Positions 15,563 to 24,217 of a stretch of DNA of 45,609 nt are shown piece after piece; the first letter of the stretch is position 1, and the number at the start of each line of letters is the position of its first letter. Location: positions 1-45,609 of the forward strand of contig VHBC01000017.1 in the NCBI GenBank assembly GCA_016872115.1. Reading direction: 5' to 3'. The position numbers and the translations under genes are program-made. This DNA comes from Sphingomonadales bacterium. Its GTDB lineage: Bacteria > Bacteroidota > Bacteroidia > Flavobacteriales_D > Crocinitomicaceae. A model generated the notes under the pieces. That model was not told the origin of the DNA. It did not search any database and saw nothing but the letters and a program-made list of their open reading frames with translations.

Positions 15563-16600
15563 TTAGTTTTTAAATACCCAGCCTTGAAGACCACGATCCG
15601 CGGCCTCTTGCTGAATGAGTTGGAGTTCTGAAAGGTCATTGGCACCACCAGCACTCACTTTGGTGAGGGGGCCATTTTGCAGTAATAACGCATTGAAACC
15701 ATCTCGTTGCAATTTACGCTGAAAGTTTTGGGCATTTTGTAAATTGGAGAAACAACCCACTATAAAATGAAAGGGTGCATTTGTCACGAATGCGTTTATT
15801 GGCGGTGTATTGTTTGTTGTTTCTGGCTTTTTTGTAACAGCCGGCACGCGCACATTTAGGGTGAACCCAGGTTGCCATTCATAGGCTTCAATGTGTGGCT
15901 TTGACTGAGGTTGGAAATCTAAATGCGAAGCTTTAATGTCAATGTTGGTATCCTTTTCAAAGGCTAATTTCTTGTAGCTTGGCTTTTGAGCGGTTACAAA
16001 TGGATTGAAATCTTTGATACTGATGAGGCCAGACTGGAGGGCTGTTGTTTGCGTCGGTATCCAAAATGAATAGAATCCAAGTGGCAAAAGACAAGCTGCT
16101 GCAGCTACCCTAGCCCAACTGATTTGACGGACTGGCTTTTCTTGTAGACTGACAATCGGCTTTTGCGCATTATCCTCGATGGGCTGTGGTACAAAACTAA
16201 GTTTGCCCAAGCCATATGAAGACAGCAATAAATTGAAAAAGCGATCTTGTTCAAAATGGAGTTGGCCATCTGGTTGACGAGAAAAGATGCCTAATTTGGG
16301 AAATTGAACAGATTCCCCGCCGAGTAGTTGTCTTTGGAGTTGGTCTGTGTAGGCTTGGAGTTGATTCTTGGCTTCTTCGTAGTACAAGCCGTTTTGACGT
16401 GAGATTTCAGCTAAAAGTAAACCGTCGTCTGCAAGTAAGAAGCGATTAAATAACAACGCTTTTTTGGGTGGCGAAATGAGGCCATTTTGCAAGTCTAATT
16501 CGGCAGCTACCTGTTTTGCTACGAAACCACCAAAACCAGGAACTACAACACAATTATGACGTAGGAGCAATTGTATAATGACGTCTTCAAAACCCTGCAT
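15563..16600 (-). CDS. HU/CCDC81-like and SPOR-domain membrane protein
   Basis: The product (345 aa) has the Bacteroidota layout of two N-terminal HU-like (CCDC81) domains (about 1-65 with VVPGFGGFVA, and 70-135 with PKLGIFSRQPDG), a membrane segment at about 178-200, a linker, and a C-terminal SPOR domain (about 270-345, FIVGCFSNLQNAQNFQ). SPOR domains bind denuded septal peptidoglycan; the cytosolic HU-like part could contact DNA or a partner protein. A link between division-site cell wall and the nucleoid is therefore possible but unproven. It is 28 nt after kdsB and 8 nt before the cysteine peptidase. Confidence 0.85.
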   Translation of the reverse strand: MQGFEDVIIQLLLRHNCVVVPGFGGFVAKQVAAELDLQNGLISPPKKALLFNRFLLADDGLLLAEISRQNGLYYEEAKNQLQAYTDQLQRQLLGGESVQFPKLGIFSRQPDGQLHFEQDRFFNLLLSSYGLGKLSFVPQPIEDNAQKPIVSLQEKPVRQISWARVAAAACLLPLGFYSFWIPTQTTALQSGLISIKDFNPFVTAQKPSYKKLAFEKDTNIDIKASHLDFQPQSKPHIEAYEWQPGFTLNVRVPAVTKKPETTNNTPPINAFVTNAPFHFIVGCFSNLQNAQNFQRKLQRDGFNALLLQNGPLTKVSAGGANDLSELQLIQQEAADRGLQGWVFKN

Positions 16601-16628
16601 ATAACAAATTTACGAAAGTCTTCGCAGA

Positions 16629-17351
16629 TTACAAAAAAGGCAATACTTTTTCTACATCGTCTGGCACATCTATGTTTGGCGTTTCGATGGTAGAATTCAC
16701 TAGACGAATTTGATAGCCATAATAGAGCCAACGAAGCTGCTCCAACGATTCTGCTTTTTCTAAAGCGCAGGGCTGCAATTGGGCTAAATGAGAAAGGGTT
16801 TGGGCACGGTAAGCATATAAGCCAATATGACGCAACCATGGAAAATCAGGACTTGGTGCATAATGCATGTTTGGCAATGGGCTTCGCGAAAAATAAATGG
16901 CGTTTTGCATTGCATCGGATAGCACTTTAATACGATTGACATTTTGTAGGTCAGCAACTGTTACGCCAGGGTTGACGATTGTTGCTATTTGTACTTGCGT
17001 ATCGTTAAAAGCTGAGAGTAATTCGTCCAGTTGTTGGGCATTGACCAATGGCTCATCTCCTTGAATGTTGATCACGACGTCGTGATCAGGAAAATGCGAA
17101 AGTACTTCTGCGCAGCGGTCTGTACCCGTTTGATGAGTGGTTTTAGTCATAATTGCCCTACCTCCGAAACGCTGTACTTCTTCGAAAATTCGGATGTCAT
17201 CGGTGGCAACTATAAGCGTGTTTATCTGCTTTGATTTGAGTGCGCCTTTGTAAACGCGCTCGATCATTGTTTGTCCATTTAAATCAATGAGTGGTTTGCC
17301 TGGAAAACGACTTGAAGCAAAACGAGCGGGTATAACTCCTAAAATTCGCAT
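16629..17351 (-). CDS. kdsB: 3-deoxy-manno-octulosonate cytidylyltransferase
   Basis: The enzyme activates Kdo as CMP-Kdo for lipopolysaccharide inner-core synthesis. It has 240 aa. The nucleotide motif is VIPARFASSRFPGKPL, followed by VATDD, TGTDRCAEV and the metal-binding INIQGDEPL; the C-terminus (TPNIDVPDDVEKV) fits the family end. Its ATG overlaps the stop of the upstream TonB receptor (TAATG), so translation is probably coupled. The link of Kdo synthesis to outer-membrane receptors suggests joint envelope control. Confidence 0.95.
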   Translation of the reverse strand: MRILGVIPARFASSRFPGKPLIDLNGQTMIERVYKGALKSKQINTLIVATDDIRIFEEVQRFGGRAIMTKTTHQTGTDRCAEVLSHFPDHDVVINIQGDEPLVNAQQLDELLSAFNDTQVQIATIVNPGVTVADLQNVNRIKVLSDAMQNAIYFSRSPLPNMHYAPSPDFPWLRHIGLYAYRAQTLSHLAQLQPCALEKAESLEQLRWLYYGYQIRLVNSTIETPNIDVPDDVEKVLPFL

Positions 17352-19729
17352 TAAAATTTGGCTTGGATTTGTATAATAAAGTTGCGGGGGGCCTGGATAT
17401 CGCCAGGACGAGATGTGACCTCAGCATTCATTAAATTATTCACTATTAAAGACAAGCGATAGTTTTCTCTAAGCGTATAGGCTAGGCGCGCATCAAAAAC
17501 AAGATTACCACGGTTAAATTGTTGTCGGTATGCCTTCAAGCCAGGTAAAATATATACCTCTGAGGGAGTAGGATCGAGATCTTCTTCAAACACACGATCA
17601 ATGTTGCGCATAAAACTATTGTAGCGCATAGAAGTGCCGAGACTCCAGTTCAAATAGTTGGCTTCGATATCTGCATTTGCCAAATGTTTGAATCTATACT
17701 TGAGCATATTGGTATTGATATCTGAAAAATTAGCAACGTATTGCGGATTGCTATTCAATGAAATAGGATTCATGTAAGTGTAACCAATTAATGAAATCAA
17801 TTCGACCTTTCCTAATTGACCTGAGGAATTAAAAGAGAGATCGAGCCCTGAGATACGTGCTTTTTCGGCATTTTGCGCCTGAAAACCAACCCAATCAGAA
17901 ACGTTATAAGCGCCACTGGTTAAAAATTCGATGTCTTCAGGTGAAGGGTTAAGCGGATTGAGTGGTTGCTGGGTAATTGGATTGTAATAGATGAAAGAAA
18001 ATTCCATCATGTTGCTGTATTGGTTAACGAAAAAAGCCGCGTCGAACATTGCTTTCCAATTGCCAATTTTAAAACCTTGTTTGATGCCAATTTCGCCGGC
18101 CCACCCGATTTCTGGCTTTAAGGAAGGATTTGGAAAAATATTGAGTGCGCCTACGGAAGTTTGCGTAAACCGCTCCGCAACACTTGGATAACGAATTCCT
18201 TGACCAAGACTGGCGCGCAGGTGTGTGAACGGCTTGAGGGCGTAATGAAGACCCGTGCGCAATACAGGGTAGACAGGCGCCGAAAGGTTTCCTTTTCCGG
18301 GTAATTGAAACTGGGAATCTGGCGTTTCATTGTCCATTTCAAAGTACTCCAGGCGCAGACCTGCACTCAGGTCAAGTTTATTTTTGTGGTACTCCAATTG
18401 GGAGTAAGCCGCATAGTTTACCGACTGATGATTGCCAAAAAGTTGAGAGGTGACTACATTTTGTATGGCAGTAAGGCCAGAGCTTAAGGTACTGCCCTCT
18501 CCAAATTTACGCTGAAAGGTGTAATCGGCATAATAAATGACTGCTGCGTTGCTCTGACTTGAATTGCTCAGATTGTCATTTGAAACCCAGTATAGCCTAG
18601 TCTTGAGGGAATGGAGGTTATTGCGATTGTCGATGTATTTGGCATAAGGGTCAATAAATAATCTTTGACCAAAATTATAACTGAGCGTTGAGGAGCCAGC
18701 AGTGGTATCACCGTATCCACTCGGCGTGTAACCTAATGAATCATTTTGCCAGATTAAAAAACTGCCGGTTTTCTGAACTTGAAAATTATAACCGAGGCCA
18801 GCTCTGAGGCGCTTGTCCAGAATTGCTTTGGCATAGAGCGTACCCGAAACCCTAGCACGATACTCCGATTCGCCGATGCGGTAACCATCGTTGTGGAATC
18901 CTGTGGTGGAAAGCGTATAACCAAAGCGCTTTTTGAGTTGACTATGAAAAACTTCCAGTTGTTGATTCATTGGTGGAACATCCCACCACTTGAGTGAACT
19001 GCGACGCGGTGCACCATAGACACCATATTGCATCTTTACTTTGGTTACGGGCTCTAAAGTTGGTTCTTTTTCAGCAAGTGCAATGACGCCATTAAGTGCG
19101 CCACTTCCGTACAGAACGGATGCAGCCCCTTTCATAATCTCAACTTGGCTAGCTTGTTCCATAGGTATGGCGTTCCATTGGGTGTCTCCGGCGTAGCCGG
19201 AAAGCAATGGCATACCATTCCAAAGCAACAATACACGGCTCCCAGTACCATAGGCAAAGCCGGAGCCACCACGAATAGATACTTGGCCGTCCATGGTGTA
19301 AACACCGGGAGTTTGATTAACAGCTTGCTCGAGGTCGGTGATGCCTTTGTTGTCTATTAGTTGTGGTCGCAAGATTTCCATAGATACTGGTATTTCTTCA
19401 ATGGCTTGGCGTCTTTTACCGGCAACGACAACAGTTTTTTGATCTTTTACTTGAGCTTTTAATCGAACTTGGATTCCATTTTTTGGCAGTTCTGAGATAG
19501 TCAAGGTATCAGCAAAATAAAATGGTGCCTTAATTATCAATTCTATTGGTAAGAGATTGACCGAAAACGTAAAGAGACCATTTTGACTTTTGATGGGCGC
19601 CTTCTCTTTTTGAATACAAAAAGCATCTTCGATTCGGGCATTTGTCTGCTCGTCCAATACTTCAATTTGTATATTTTGTGCTAATAGTGAAGGCGCACAG
19701 ACGAGAAAATAGAATAAAAATAAACGCAT
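17351..19729 (-). CDS. TonB-dependent outer-membrane receptor (second of a tandem pair)
   Basis: The product (792 aa) has a signal peptide (1-18, ends LLAQ) and a short regulatory-like beta domain (about 20-95) that its upstream paralogue lacks. The plug (about 98-225) carries TVVVAGKRRQ, SIRGGSGFAYGTGSRVLL, WNGMPLL and the IMKGAASVLYGSGALNGVI signature. The barrel ends PRNFIIQIQAKF with the C-terminal Phe typical of outer-membrane proteins. It is clearly paralogous to the product of 19789-21909 along its length (for example AERARITG/AEKARISG and LKYRFKHLAKADIE/LKYRFKHLANADIE). It overlaps kdsB by 1 nt. Substrate unknown; siderophore or vitamin uptake are possibilities only. Confidence 0.92.
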   Translation of the reverse strand: MRLFLFYFLVCAPSLLAQNIQIEVLDEQTNARIEDAFCIQKEKAPIKSQNGLFTFSVNLLPIELIIKAPFYFADTLTISELPKNGIQVRLKAQVKDQKTVVVAGKRRQAIEEIPVSMEILRPQLIDNKGITDLEQAVNQTPGVYTMDGQVSIRGGSGFAYGTGSRVLLLWNGMPLLSGYAGDTQWNAIPMEQASQVEIMKGAASVLYGSGALNGVIALAEKEPTLEPVTKVKMQYGVYGAPRRSSLKWWDVPPMNQQLEVFHSQLKKRFGYTLSTTGFHNDGYRIGESEYRARVSGTLYAKAILDKRLRAGLGYNFQVQKTGSFLIWQNDSLGYTPSGYGDTTAGSSTLSYNFGQRLFIDPYAKYIDNRNNLHSLKTRLYWVSNDNLSNSSQSNAAVIYYADYTFQRKFGEGSTLSSGLTAIQNVVTSQLFGNHQSVNYAAYSQLEYHKNKLDLSAGLRLEYFEMDNETPDSQFQLPGKGNLSAPVYPVLRTGLHYALKPFTHLRASLGQGIRYPSVAERFTQTSVGALNIFPNPSLKPEIGWAGEIGIKQGFKIGNWKAMFDAAFFVNQYSNMMEFSFIYYNPITQQPLNPLNPSPEDIEFLTSGAYNVSDWVGFQAQNAEKARISGLDLSFNSSGQLGKVELISLIGYTYMNPISLNSNPQYVANFSDINTNMLKYRFKHLANADIEANYLNWSLGTSMRYNSFMRNIDRVFEEDLDPTPSEVYILPGLKAYRQQFNRGNLVFDARLAYTLRENYRLSLIVNNLMNAEVTSRPGDIQAPRNFIIQIQAKF

Positions 19730-19788
19730 ATGTGGTAACTTAGTTAGGACGAATTTAAATCTTTTCGTGGACTTTGTTGTCCGTATTT

Positions 19789-21909
19789 TTACAGCGCATA
19801 TTGCAACTGCACCATAAAGTTGCGAGGCGCTTGAATTGCCCCTGGCCTACTTACATATTCTGCATTGGTGAGGTTATTGACAATAAAATTAAACTTCAAT
19901 TGCTGTGAAAATGCATAGTTCAAACGGATATCAAAAACTGGCACTCCCCTATTGAAAATTGCCCTGTAATGATCCATTCCAACCAAGATTTCTGTACCAA
20001 GGATGCCGTCTTCAAAAGCAATATCAATGTTGCGCATAAACGAATTGTAGCGGCCAGAAAAGCCAATTCCGTATTTTTTATAATTCAACTCGATATCTGC
20101 CTTTGCCAGATGCTTGAAACGGTATTTGAGCATTGAATTCGTTGGATCAGAAAAAGTAGCAATATAAGTTGGATCGGAATTGAGACTCACCGGATTCATG
20201 TAAGTGTACCCCAATAAGCTGAGGACTTCCAAATCGCCAATTTTGCCCGAACTACTCATTGAAAATTCAATTCCTGTGATCCGAGCGCGCTCTGCATTTT
20301 GCGCTTGAAAACCGACCCAATTGTACAAATAATTGATGGCACTCGGATTAGTAGTTTGTAAAAATGCCATGGTATCTGGTTTAAAGACGCCAAAAGCAAA
20401 TTCGGTCATATTGCTGTATGAGTTGACAAAACCAGCTATATCGACCATAGCTTTCCAATCTCCGATGCGAAGAATTTGTTTGAGGCCTAATTCGGCAGCC
20501 CAACCGCGCTCGGCTAGTAATGCTGGGTTTTGAAAAATTCGAAGTCCTCCGACACTAGTGGAAATGTAGCGCTCAGCAACTGCCGGAAAGCGGATGCCTT
20601 GTCCTAAAGAAGCGCGAAGATGAGTCGCTTTCGCGACTTCGTAATGGCTTCCAATTCGCAAAATCGGATACACCGGCAGTATGCCAAGACCCCAATCAAA
20701 AATAGTTTCAGGAGTTGCATTGTTAAGTTGGCAATATTCCAATCGGAATCCGGCCTGTAAGTCAAACTTGCCTTTTGACCAATCGGTTTGTTGATAGGCC
20801 GAGAAGTTTTTACTTAAATGATTGCCAAAAATATAACTGGTTACTTGACTGATATTTGAAGTGGCTCCAAAAGCTAACTGGAAACCATTTATTTTTTTTG
20901 TTGCCTGATAATCTGCATAATAGAGCTGACCAAGCGATGCATCGACATAGACAAGACCATTACCAGTGGTGGTTAGGTAATAGCGCGTGCGCAAGGCATG
21001 TTTGGTTTTATTCTTGGAAACAAAAAGCAAGTATGGATCAACACTAAAGCGCACCGCACGTTGTTCACTGAGGGTGTTGGGCATTGCGTTGTAGCCCATG
21101 GAATCGTTGCGCCACAAAATAAAAACGCCTTCCTCTTGGGCTTGCGCATGAAAAGACAAACCCGCTTTGAGTTGCGGTACTCTTTTAGAAAAATAAGCAT
21201 AAGTACCATGAACCCTGGCGCGCAATTCGTGATCTCCTTCTCTGTAGCCTTTATCCCGAAAGGCATTGACGCCAAGGGTGATTGCATGGTTATTTTTGCG
21301 CTTGGCGGCGTAGACATCAATCAGTTCAAAGGTTGGTGGCGCACCCCACCATTTCATGCTTTCGCGTTTGGGTGAACCATAAATGCCGCTTTGAACTTTG
21401 ATGGAAATTGTGCCATCAACTGGTGCATCTTTTTCGTTCATGGCAATAATGCCATTGAGGGCACCGCTACCAAACAAAACGGAAGAAGCACCTTTTATGA
21501 TTTCAATCTGCGAAGCGTGTTCCATCGGAATCGCATTCCATTTGACATCGCCGATGTCAGGCGAAAGCATTGGAACGCCATTCCAAACTAATAGAACCCG
21601 ACTTCCTGCACCATAAGCATAACCGCCACCACCGCGTATCGAAACTTGCCCGTCCATGGTAAAAACCCCCGGACTTTGTCCGACTGCCTGCTCGAGGTTT
21701 GAAAAGCCCTTATTTGCAATAAGTTCAGGCCGTAGCACCTCCATAGAAATATTGACTTGCTCTATATTTTTTTCAAAGCGTGCCGCGCTCACCACTACTC
21801 CTTTTTCATCTTTGATTTTGATTTTCAAGGAGTCTTTTGTCAGGTCTTGTGCATAAAAGATCTGGGTACAAAAAATGAACAAGAGTGTAGGGAAAACTAC
21901 TGAATGCAT
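19789..21909 (-). CDS. TonB-dependent outer-membrane receptor (first of a tandem pair)
   Basis: The product (706 aa) has a signal peptide (1-20, ends IFYAQ) and goes almost directly into the plug (about 34-155: GVVVSAARFEKN, SIRGGGGYAYGAGSRVLL, IIKGASSVLFGSGALNGII). The barrel ends PRNFMVQLQYAL. It lacks the extra N-terminal domain seen in the downstream paralogue. The gene starts only 42 nt from divergent dprA. A gap of 59 nt with no terminator leads to the second receptor, so both are likely in one transcript that continues into kdsB. The pair probably arose by tandem duplication and may bind related ligands. Confidence 0.92.
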   Translation of the reverse strand: MHSVVFPTLLFIFCTQIFYAQDLTKDSLKIKIKDEKGVVVSAARFEKNIEQVNISMEVLRPELIANKGFSNLEQAVGQSPGVFTMDGQVSIRGGGGYAYGAGSRVLLVWNGVPMLSPDIGDVKWNAIPMEHASQIEIIKGASSVLFGSGALNGIIAMNEKDAPVDGTISIKVQSGIYGSPKRESMKWWGAPPTFELIDVYAAKRKNNHAITLGVNAFRDKGYREGDHELRARVHGTYAYFSKRVPQLKAGLSFHAQAQEEGVFILWRNDSMGYNAMPNTLSEQRAVRFSVDPYLLFVSKNKTKHALRTRYYLTTTGNGLVYVDASLGQLYYADYQATKKINGFQLAFGATSNISQVTSYIFGNHLSKNFSAYQQTDWSKGKFDLQAGFRLEYCQLNNATPETIFDWGLGILPVYPILRIGSHYEVAKATHLRASLGQGIRFPAVAERYISTSVGGLRIFQNPALLAERGWAAELGLKQILRIGDWKAMVDIAGFVNSYSNMTEFAFGVFKPDTMAFLQTTNPSAINYLYNWVGFQAQNAERARITGIEFSMSSSGKIGDLEVLSLLGYTYMNPVSLNSDPTYIATFSDPTNSMLKYRFKHLAKADIELNYKKYGIGFSGRYNSFMRNIDIAFEDGILGTEILVGMDHYRAIFNRGVPVFDIRLNYAFSQQLKFNFIVNNLTNAEYVSRPGAIQAPRNFMVQLQYAL

Positions 21910-21951
21910 TGCGTTTGGTTCGGTCTAACTTTATCCGAAGCTAATAAAATT

Positions 21952-23049
21952 ATGAAAAACAACGACCAACTCTATCAAATTGCCTTTACTCAACTCTACG
22001 GAATTGGCCCCATTCGAGCCCGCCGGCTACTGAAATTACTTGAGCATCCAAAAGAATTTTTTAATCTAAATCTCAAAGTATTACATCAGTTAACAAGTGT
22101 TCCTATTTCACAATTAGAAAAAACAGATCGCGCTGGAGCACTGCTCAGGGCGCAATCGCAACTACCTTATTTAGAAAAGGAGCAACTGCATTATCATTTT
22201 ATTTCCGATCCGAGCTACCCAGAAAAATTAAGACATTGTCCTGATGCACCCCTTGGCATTTTTTACCGAGGACATGCCATAGATTGGCAACACAAACGGA
22301 GCATTGCCGTTGTGGGTACACGTCAGCAGACCGATTACGGCTTCCACCTCATCAAAGATTTCATTGCCGAGCTACCAAAAGATATTATTGTATACAGCGG
22401 TTTGGCACAAGGCGTCGATGCACGCGTCCACGAACAATGTATATTAAACGGGTTACAAACCATTGGCGTACTGGGTCATGGCATCGATCGAATTTACCCT
22501 GTAGCCAACAGAAAACTTGCTTTAACAATGCTTGAAAAAGGCGGTTTGCTTTCGGAATTTTTAATCGGTACCAAACCAGATCGCATGCATTTTCCCATGC
22601 GCAACAGAATCATTGCCGGTTTAGCCGATGCGGTGGTGGTGGTTGAAAGCAAAAGAAATGGAGGTTCATTGATCACTGCCGCTCTCGCAAATGACTACAA
22701 CCGCGAAGTTTTTGCTTTTCCTGGGCCAATTAACCACTTGCAATCAGAGGGCTGTCATGACCTCATCAAAAATCAACAAGCACATTTGCTCACCAATACA
22801 GCTCAATTACTGCAAACCATGAACTGGGCTACGCATTCCCAAACCGCAAATAATTCAGATTTACAGCGGTACTCCCCGCTTCAAATTGAATTATTAAATC
22901 AGTTTAAAATCAAGAACCAATGGGCCATAGATGATCTTGTATTGGCCCTGAACAAACCTGTTGCCCTTTTGAGCAGCAACTTATTTGAACTTGAATTAAT
23001 TGGCGCTTTAGAAAATTTCGGTGCAAATAGATATAGATTGCCTTTGTAG
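21952..23049 (+). CDS. dprA: DNA-processing protein DprA
   Basis: DprA binds single-stranded DNA and loads RecA during natural transformation. The start at 21952 (MKNNDQLYQIAFTQ) gives 365 aa; the longer frame from 21904 would overlap the divergent receptor gene. A helix-hairpin-helix-like N-terminus (LYGIGPIRARRLLKLL) precedes the Rossmann core (about 105-300) with SIAVVGTRQQTDYG, YSGLAQGVDARVHE, VLGHGIDRIYP and PMRNRIIAGLADAVVVVE plus RNGGSLITA. A C-terminal winged-helix region follows (about 310-365). It hints that the organism may take up DNA, but no com genes are nearby. Its 3' end contains part of the metH promoter. Confidence 0.95.
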   Translation: MKNNDQLYQIAFTQLYGIGPIRARRLLKLLEHPKEFFNLNLKVLHQLTSVPISQLEKTDRAGALLRAQSQLPYLEKEQLHYHFISDPSYPEKLRHCPDAPLGIFYRGHAIDWQHKRSIAVVGTRQQTDYGFHLIKDFIAELPKDIIVYSGLAQGVDARVHEQCILNGLQTIGVLGHGIDRIYPVANRKLALTMLEKGGLLSEFLIGTKPDRMHFPMRNRIIAGLADAVVVVESKRNGGSLITAALANDYNREVFAFPGPINHLQSEGCHDLIKNQQAHLLTNTAQLLQTMNWATHSQTANNSDLQRYSPLQIELLNQFKIKNQWAIDDLVLALNKPVALLSSNLFELELIGALENFGANRYRLPL

Positions 23050-23072
23050 TTCGTAAAAGCTCCTTAACTTTG
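23043..23072 (+). promoter_or_regulatory. Promoter of the SAM riboswitch-metH unit
   Basis: TTTG (23043-23046), an 18-nt spacer and TAACTTTG (23065-23072) match both Bacteroidota promoter elements exactly. The -33 lies inside the last codons of dprA. A start near 23079 would place the riboswitch at the very beginning of the transcript. Confidence 0.75.
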
Positions 23073-23091
23073 CAGCAGTTCATTAAAATAA

Positions 23092-23190
23092 ACTTATACA
23101 GAAAGGTGGAGGGACAGGCCCTATGAAACCTTGGCAACCTCACAACATTGTAAAGGTGCCAAATCCGATCCCCTCGGGGAAAAGATAAGT
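23092..23190 (+). ncRNA. SAM-I (S-box) riboswitch
   Basis: The conserved S-box core is visible: GGTGGAGGGACAGGCCC, then TATGAAACC, GGCAACC and AGGTGCCAAATCC. P1 is formed by ACTTAT (23092-23097) with ATAAGT (23185-23190). It binds S-adenosylmethionine and should lower expression when SAM is plentiful. Downstream are a small hairpin (23192-23206, GAAAC/GTTTC) and TACCTTTC (23207-23214), which can pair with GAAAGGTG at 23101-23108 in the P2 region. There is no T-tract terminator, so control of translation or another mechanism is more likely. It controls the split methionine synthase that follows. Confidence 0.93.
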
Positions 23191-23226
23191 TGAAACGCGC
23201 TGTTTCTACCTTTCGCCAAGCAAATT

Positions 23227-24216
23227 ATGACCAACAGCGCATTATATCAAGCCATTCAACAACGCATTCTCGTCTTAGATGGCGCCATGGGCACCATGAT
23301 CCAAAGGCACAAACTCGAAGAATTTGACTTCAGAGAGGGTGCCTTTGAAAACCACACACATCCCCTCAAAGGGAATAACGATTTGCTTTCCATAACGCGG
23401 CCTGAAATCATCAAAGAAATACACAGAGCTTACCTTCAGGCGGGTGCCGATATCATCGAAACCAACACTTTTTCCGGTACAACCATTGCCCAAGCGGATT
23501 ATCAACTCGAGGACGCCGTTTACCAAATCAATTATCAAGGTGCAAAAATTGCCAAGGAAGTAACTTTAGAATTTACAGATAGACCCCGTTTTGTAGCAGG
23601 CTCAATTGGCCCCACCAACCGAACCGCATCTATTTCTCCGGATGTCAATGATCCCGGTTTTCGGGCAGTCAGTTTTGACGACCTCGTTGACGCTTACGCG
23701 TTTCAAATCGCTGCGCTCATAGATGGCGGCGTCGATATCTTACTCATAGAAACCGTCTTTGACACGCTGAATGCCAAAGCGGCACTATATGCATGTGATC
23801 AAATATTTGAAAAACGCGGCATGCAATTACCCATTATGGTTTCAGGAACAATAACCGACCAATCGGGCCGCACACTCACCGGTCAAACAACCGAAGCCTT
23901 TTTGATTTCGCTCTCCCACATGCCACTGTTGAGTATTGGACTCAATTGCGCCCTTGGCGCCTCTATGATGCGGCCTTACCTACAAGTCCTTCATCAAAAA
24001 GCGCCTTTTGCTGTCAGTGCACATCCCAACGCTGGCTTACCCAATGAATTTGGCCTTTATGATGAAAGCCCTGCGGCGATGGCCGCCCAAATTGAACAGT
24101 TTTTGCAAGAAGGTTTAGTCAATGTCATCGGGGGGTGTTGTGGAACAACACCCGAACACATCGCAGCAATTGCAGCAGTTGCCTCAAAGTATTCACCCAG
24201 AAAATGGAATCATTAA
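23227..24216 (+). CDS. metH: Methionine synthase, homocysteine-binding subunit (MetH N-terminal module)
   Basis: The product (329 aa) covers only the homocysteine S-methyltransferase barrel of cobalamin-dependent MetH. It has [22 protein letters not shown], the zinc ligands Cys in GLNCALGA and the Cys pair in [11 protein letters not shown]. The frame ends in the linker that in E. coli joins this barrel to the pterin domain (SPRKWNH here, APRKLP there). The rest of the enzyme starts one base after the stop at 24218. The split is at a domain boundary and both parts keep their motifs, so it is a working two-gene form rather than a broken gene; separate subunits are known from other Bacteroidota. 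It is controlled by the SAM riboswitch upstream. Confidence 0.93.
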   Translation: MTNSALYQAIQQRILVLDGAMGTMIQRHKLEEFDFREGAFENHTHPLKGNNDLLSITRPEIIKEIHRAYLQAGADIIETNTFSGTTIAQADYQLEDAVYQINYQGAKIAKEVTLEFTDRPRFVAGSIGPTNRTASISPDVNDPGFRAVSFDDLVDAYAFQIAALIDGGVDILLIETVFDTLNAKAALYACDQIFEKRGMQLPIMVSGTITDQSGRTLTGQTTEAFLISLSHMPLLSIGLNCALGASMMRPYLQVLHQKAPFAVSAHPNAGLPNEFGLYDESPAAMAAQIEQFLQEGLVNVIGGCCGTTPEHIAAIAAVASKYSPRKWNH

Positions 24217-24217
24217 C

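Noticed and set aside
19730..19788. Terminator or promoter between the two tandem receptors
   Set aside because: Only a 4-bp GGAC/GTCC hairpin without a T-run and no TAnnTTTG box could be found.
24122..24217. metH as a frameshifted pseudogene
   Set aside because: Both parts end and start at a domain boundary, all catalytic motifs are intact, and a two-gene methionine synthase is known in Bacteroidota.
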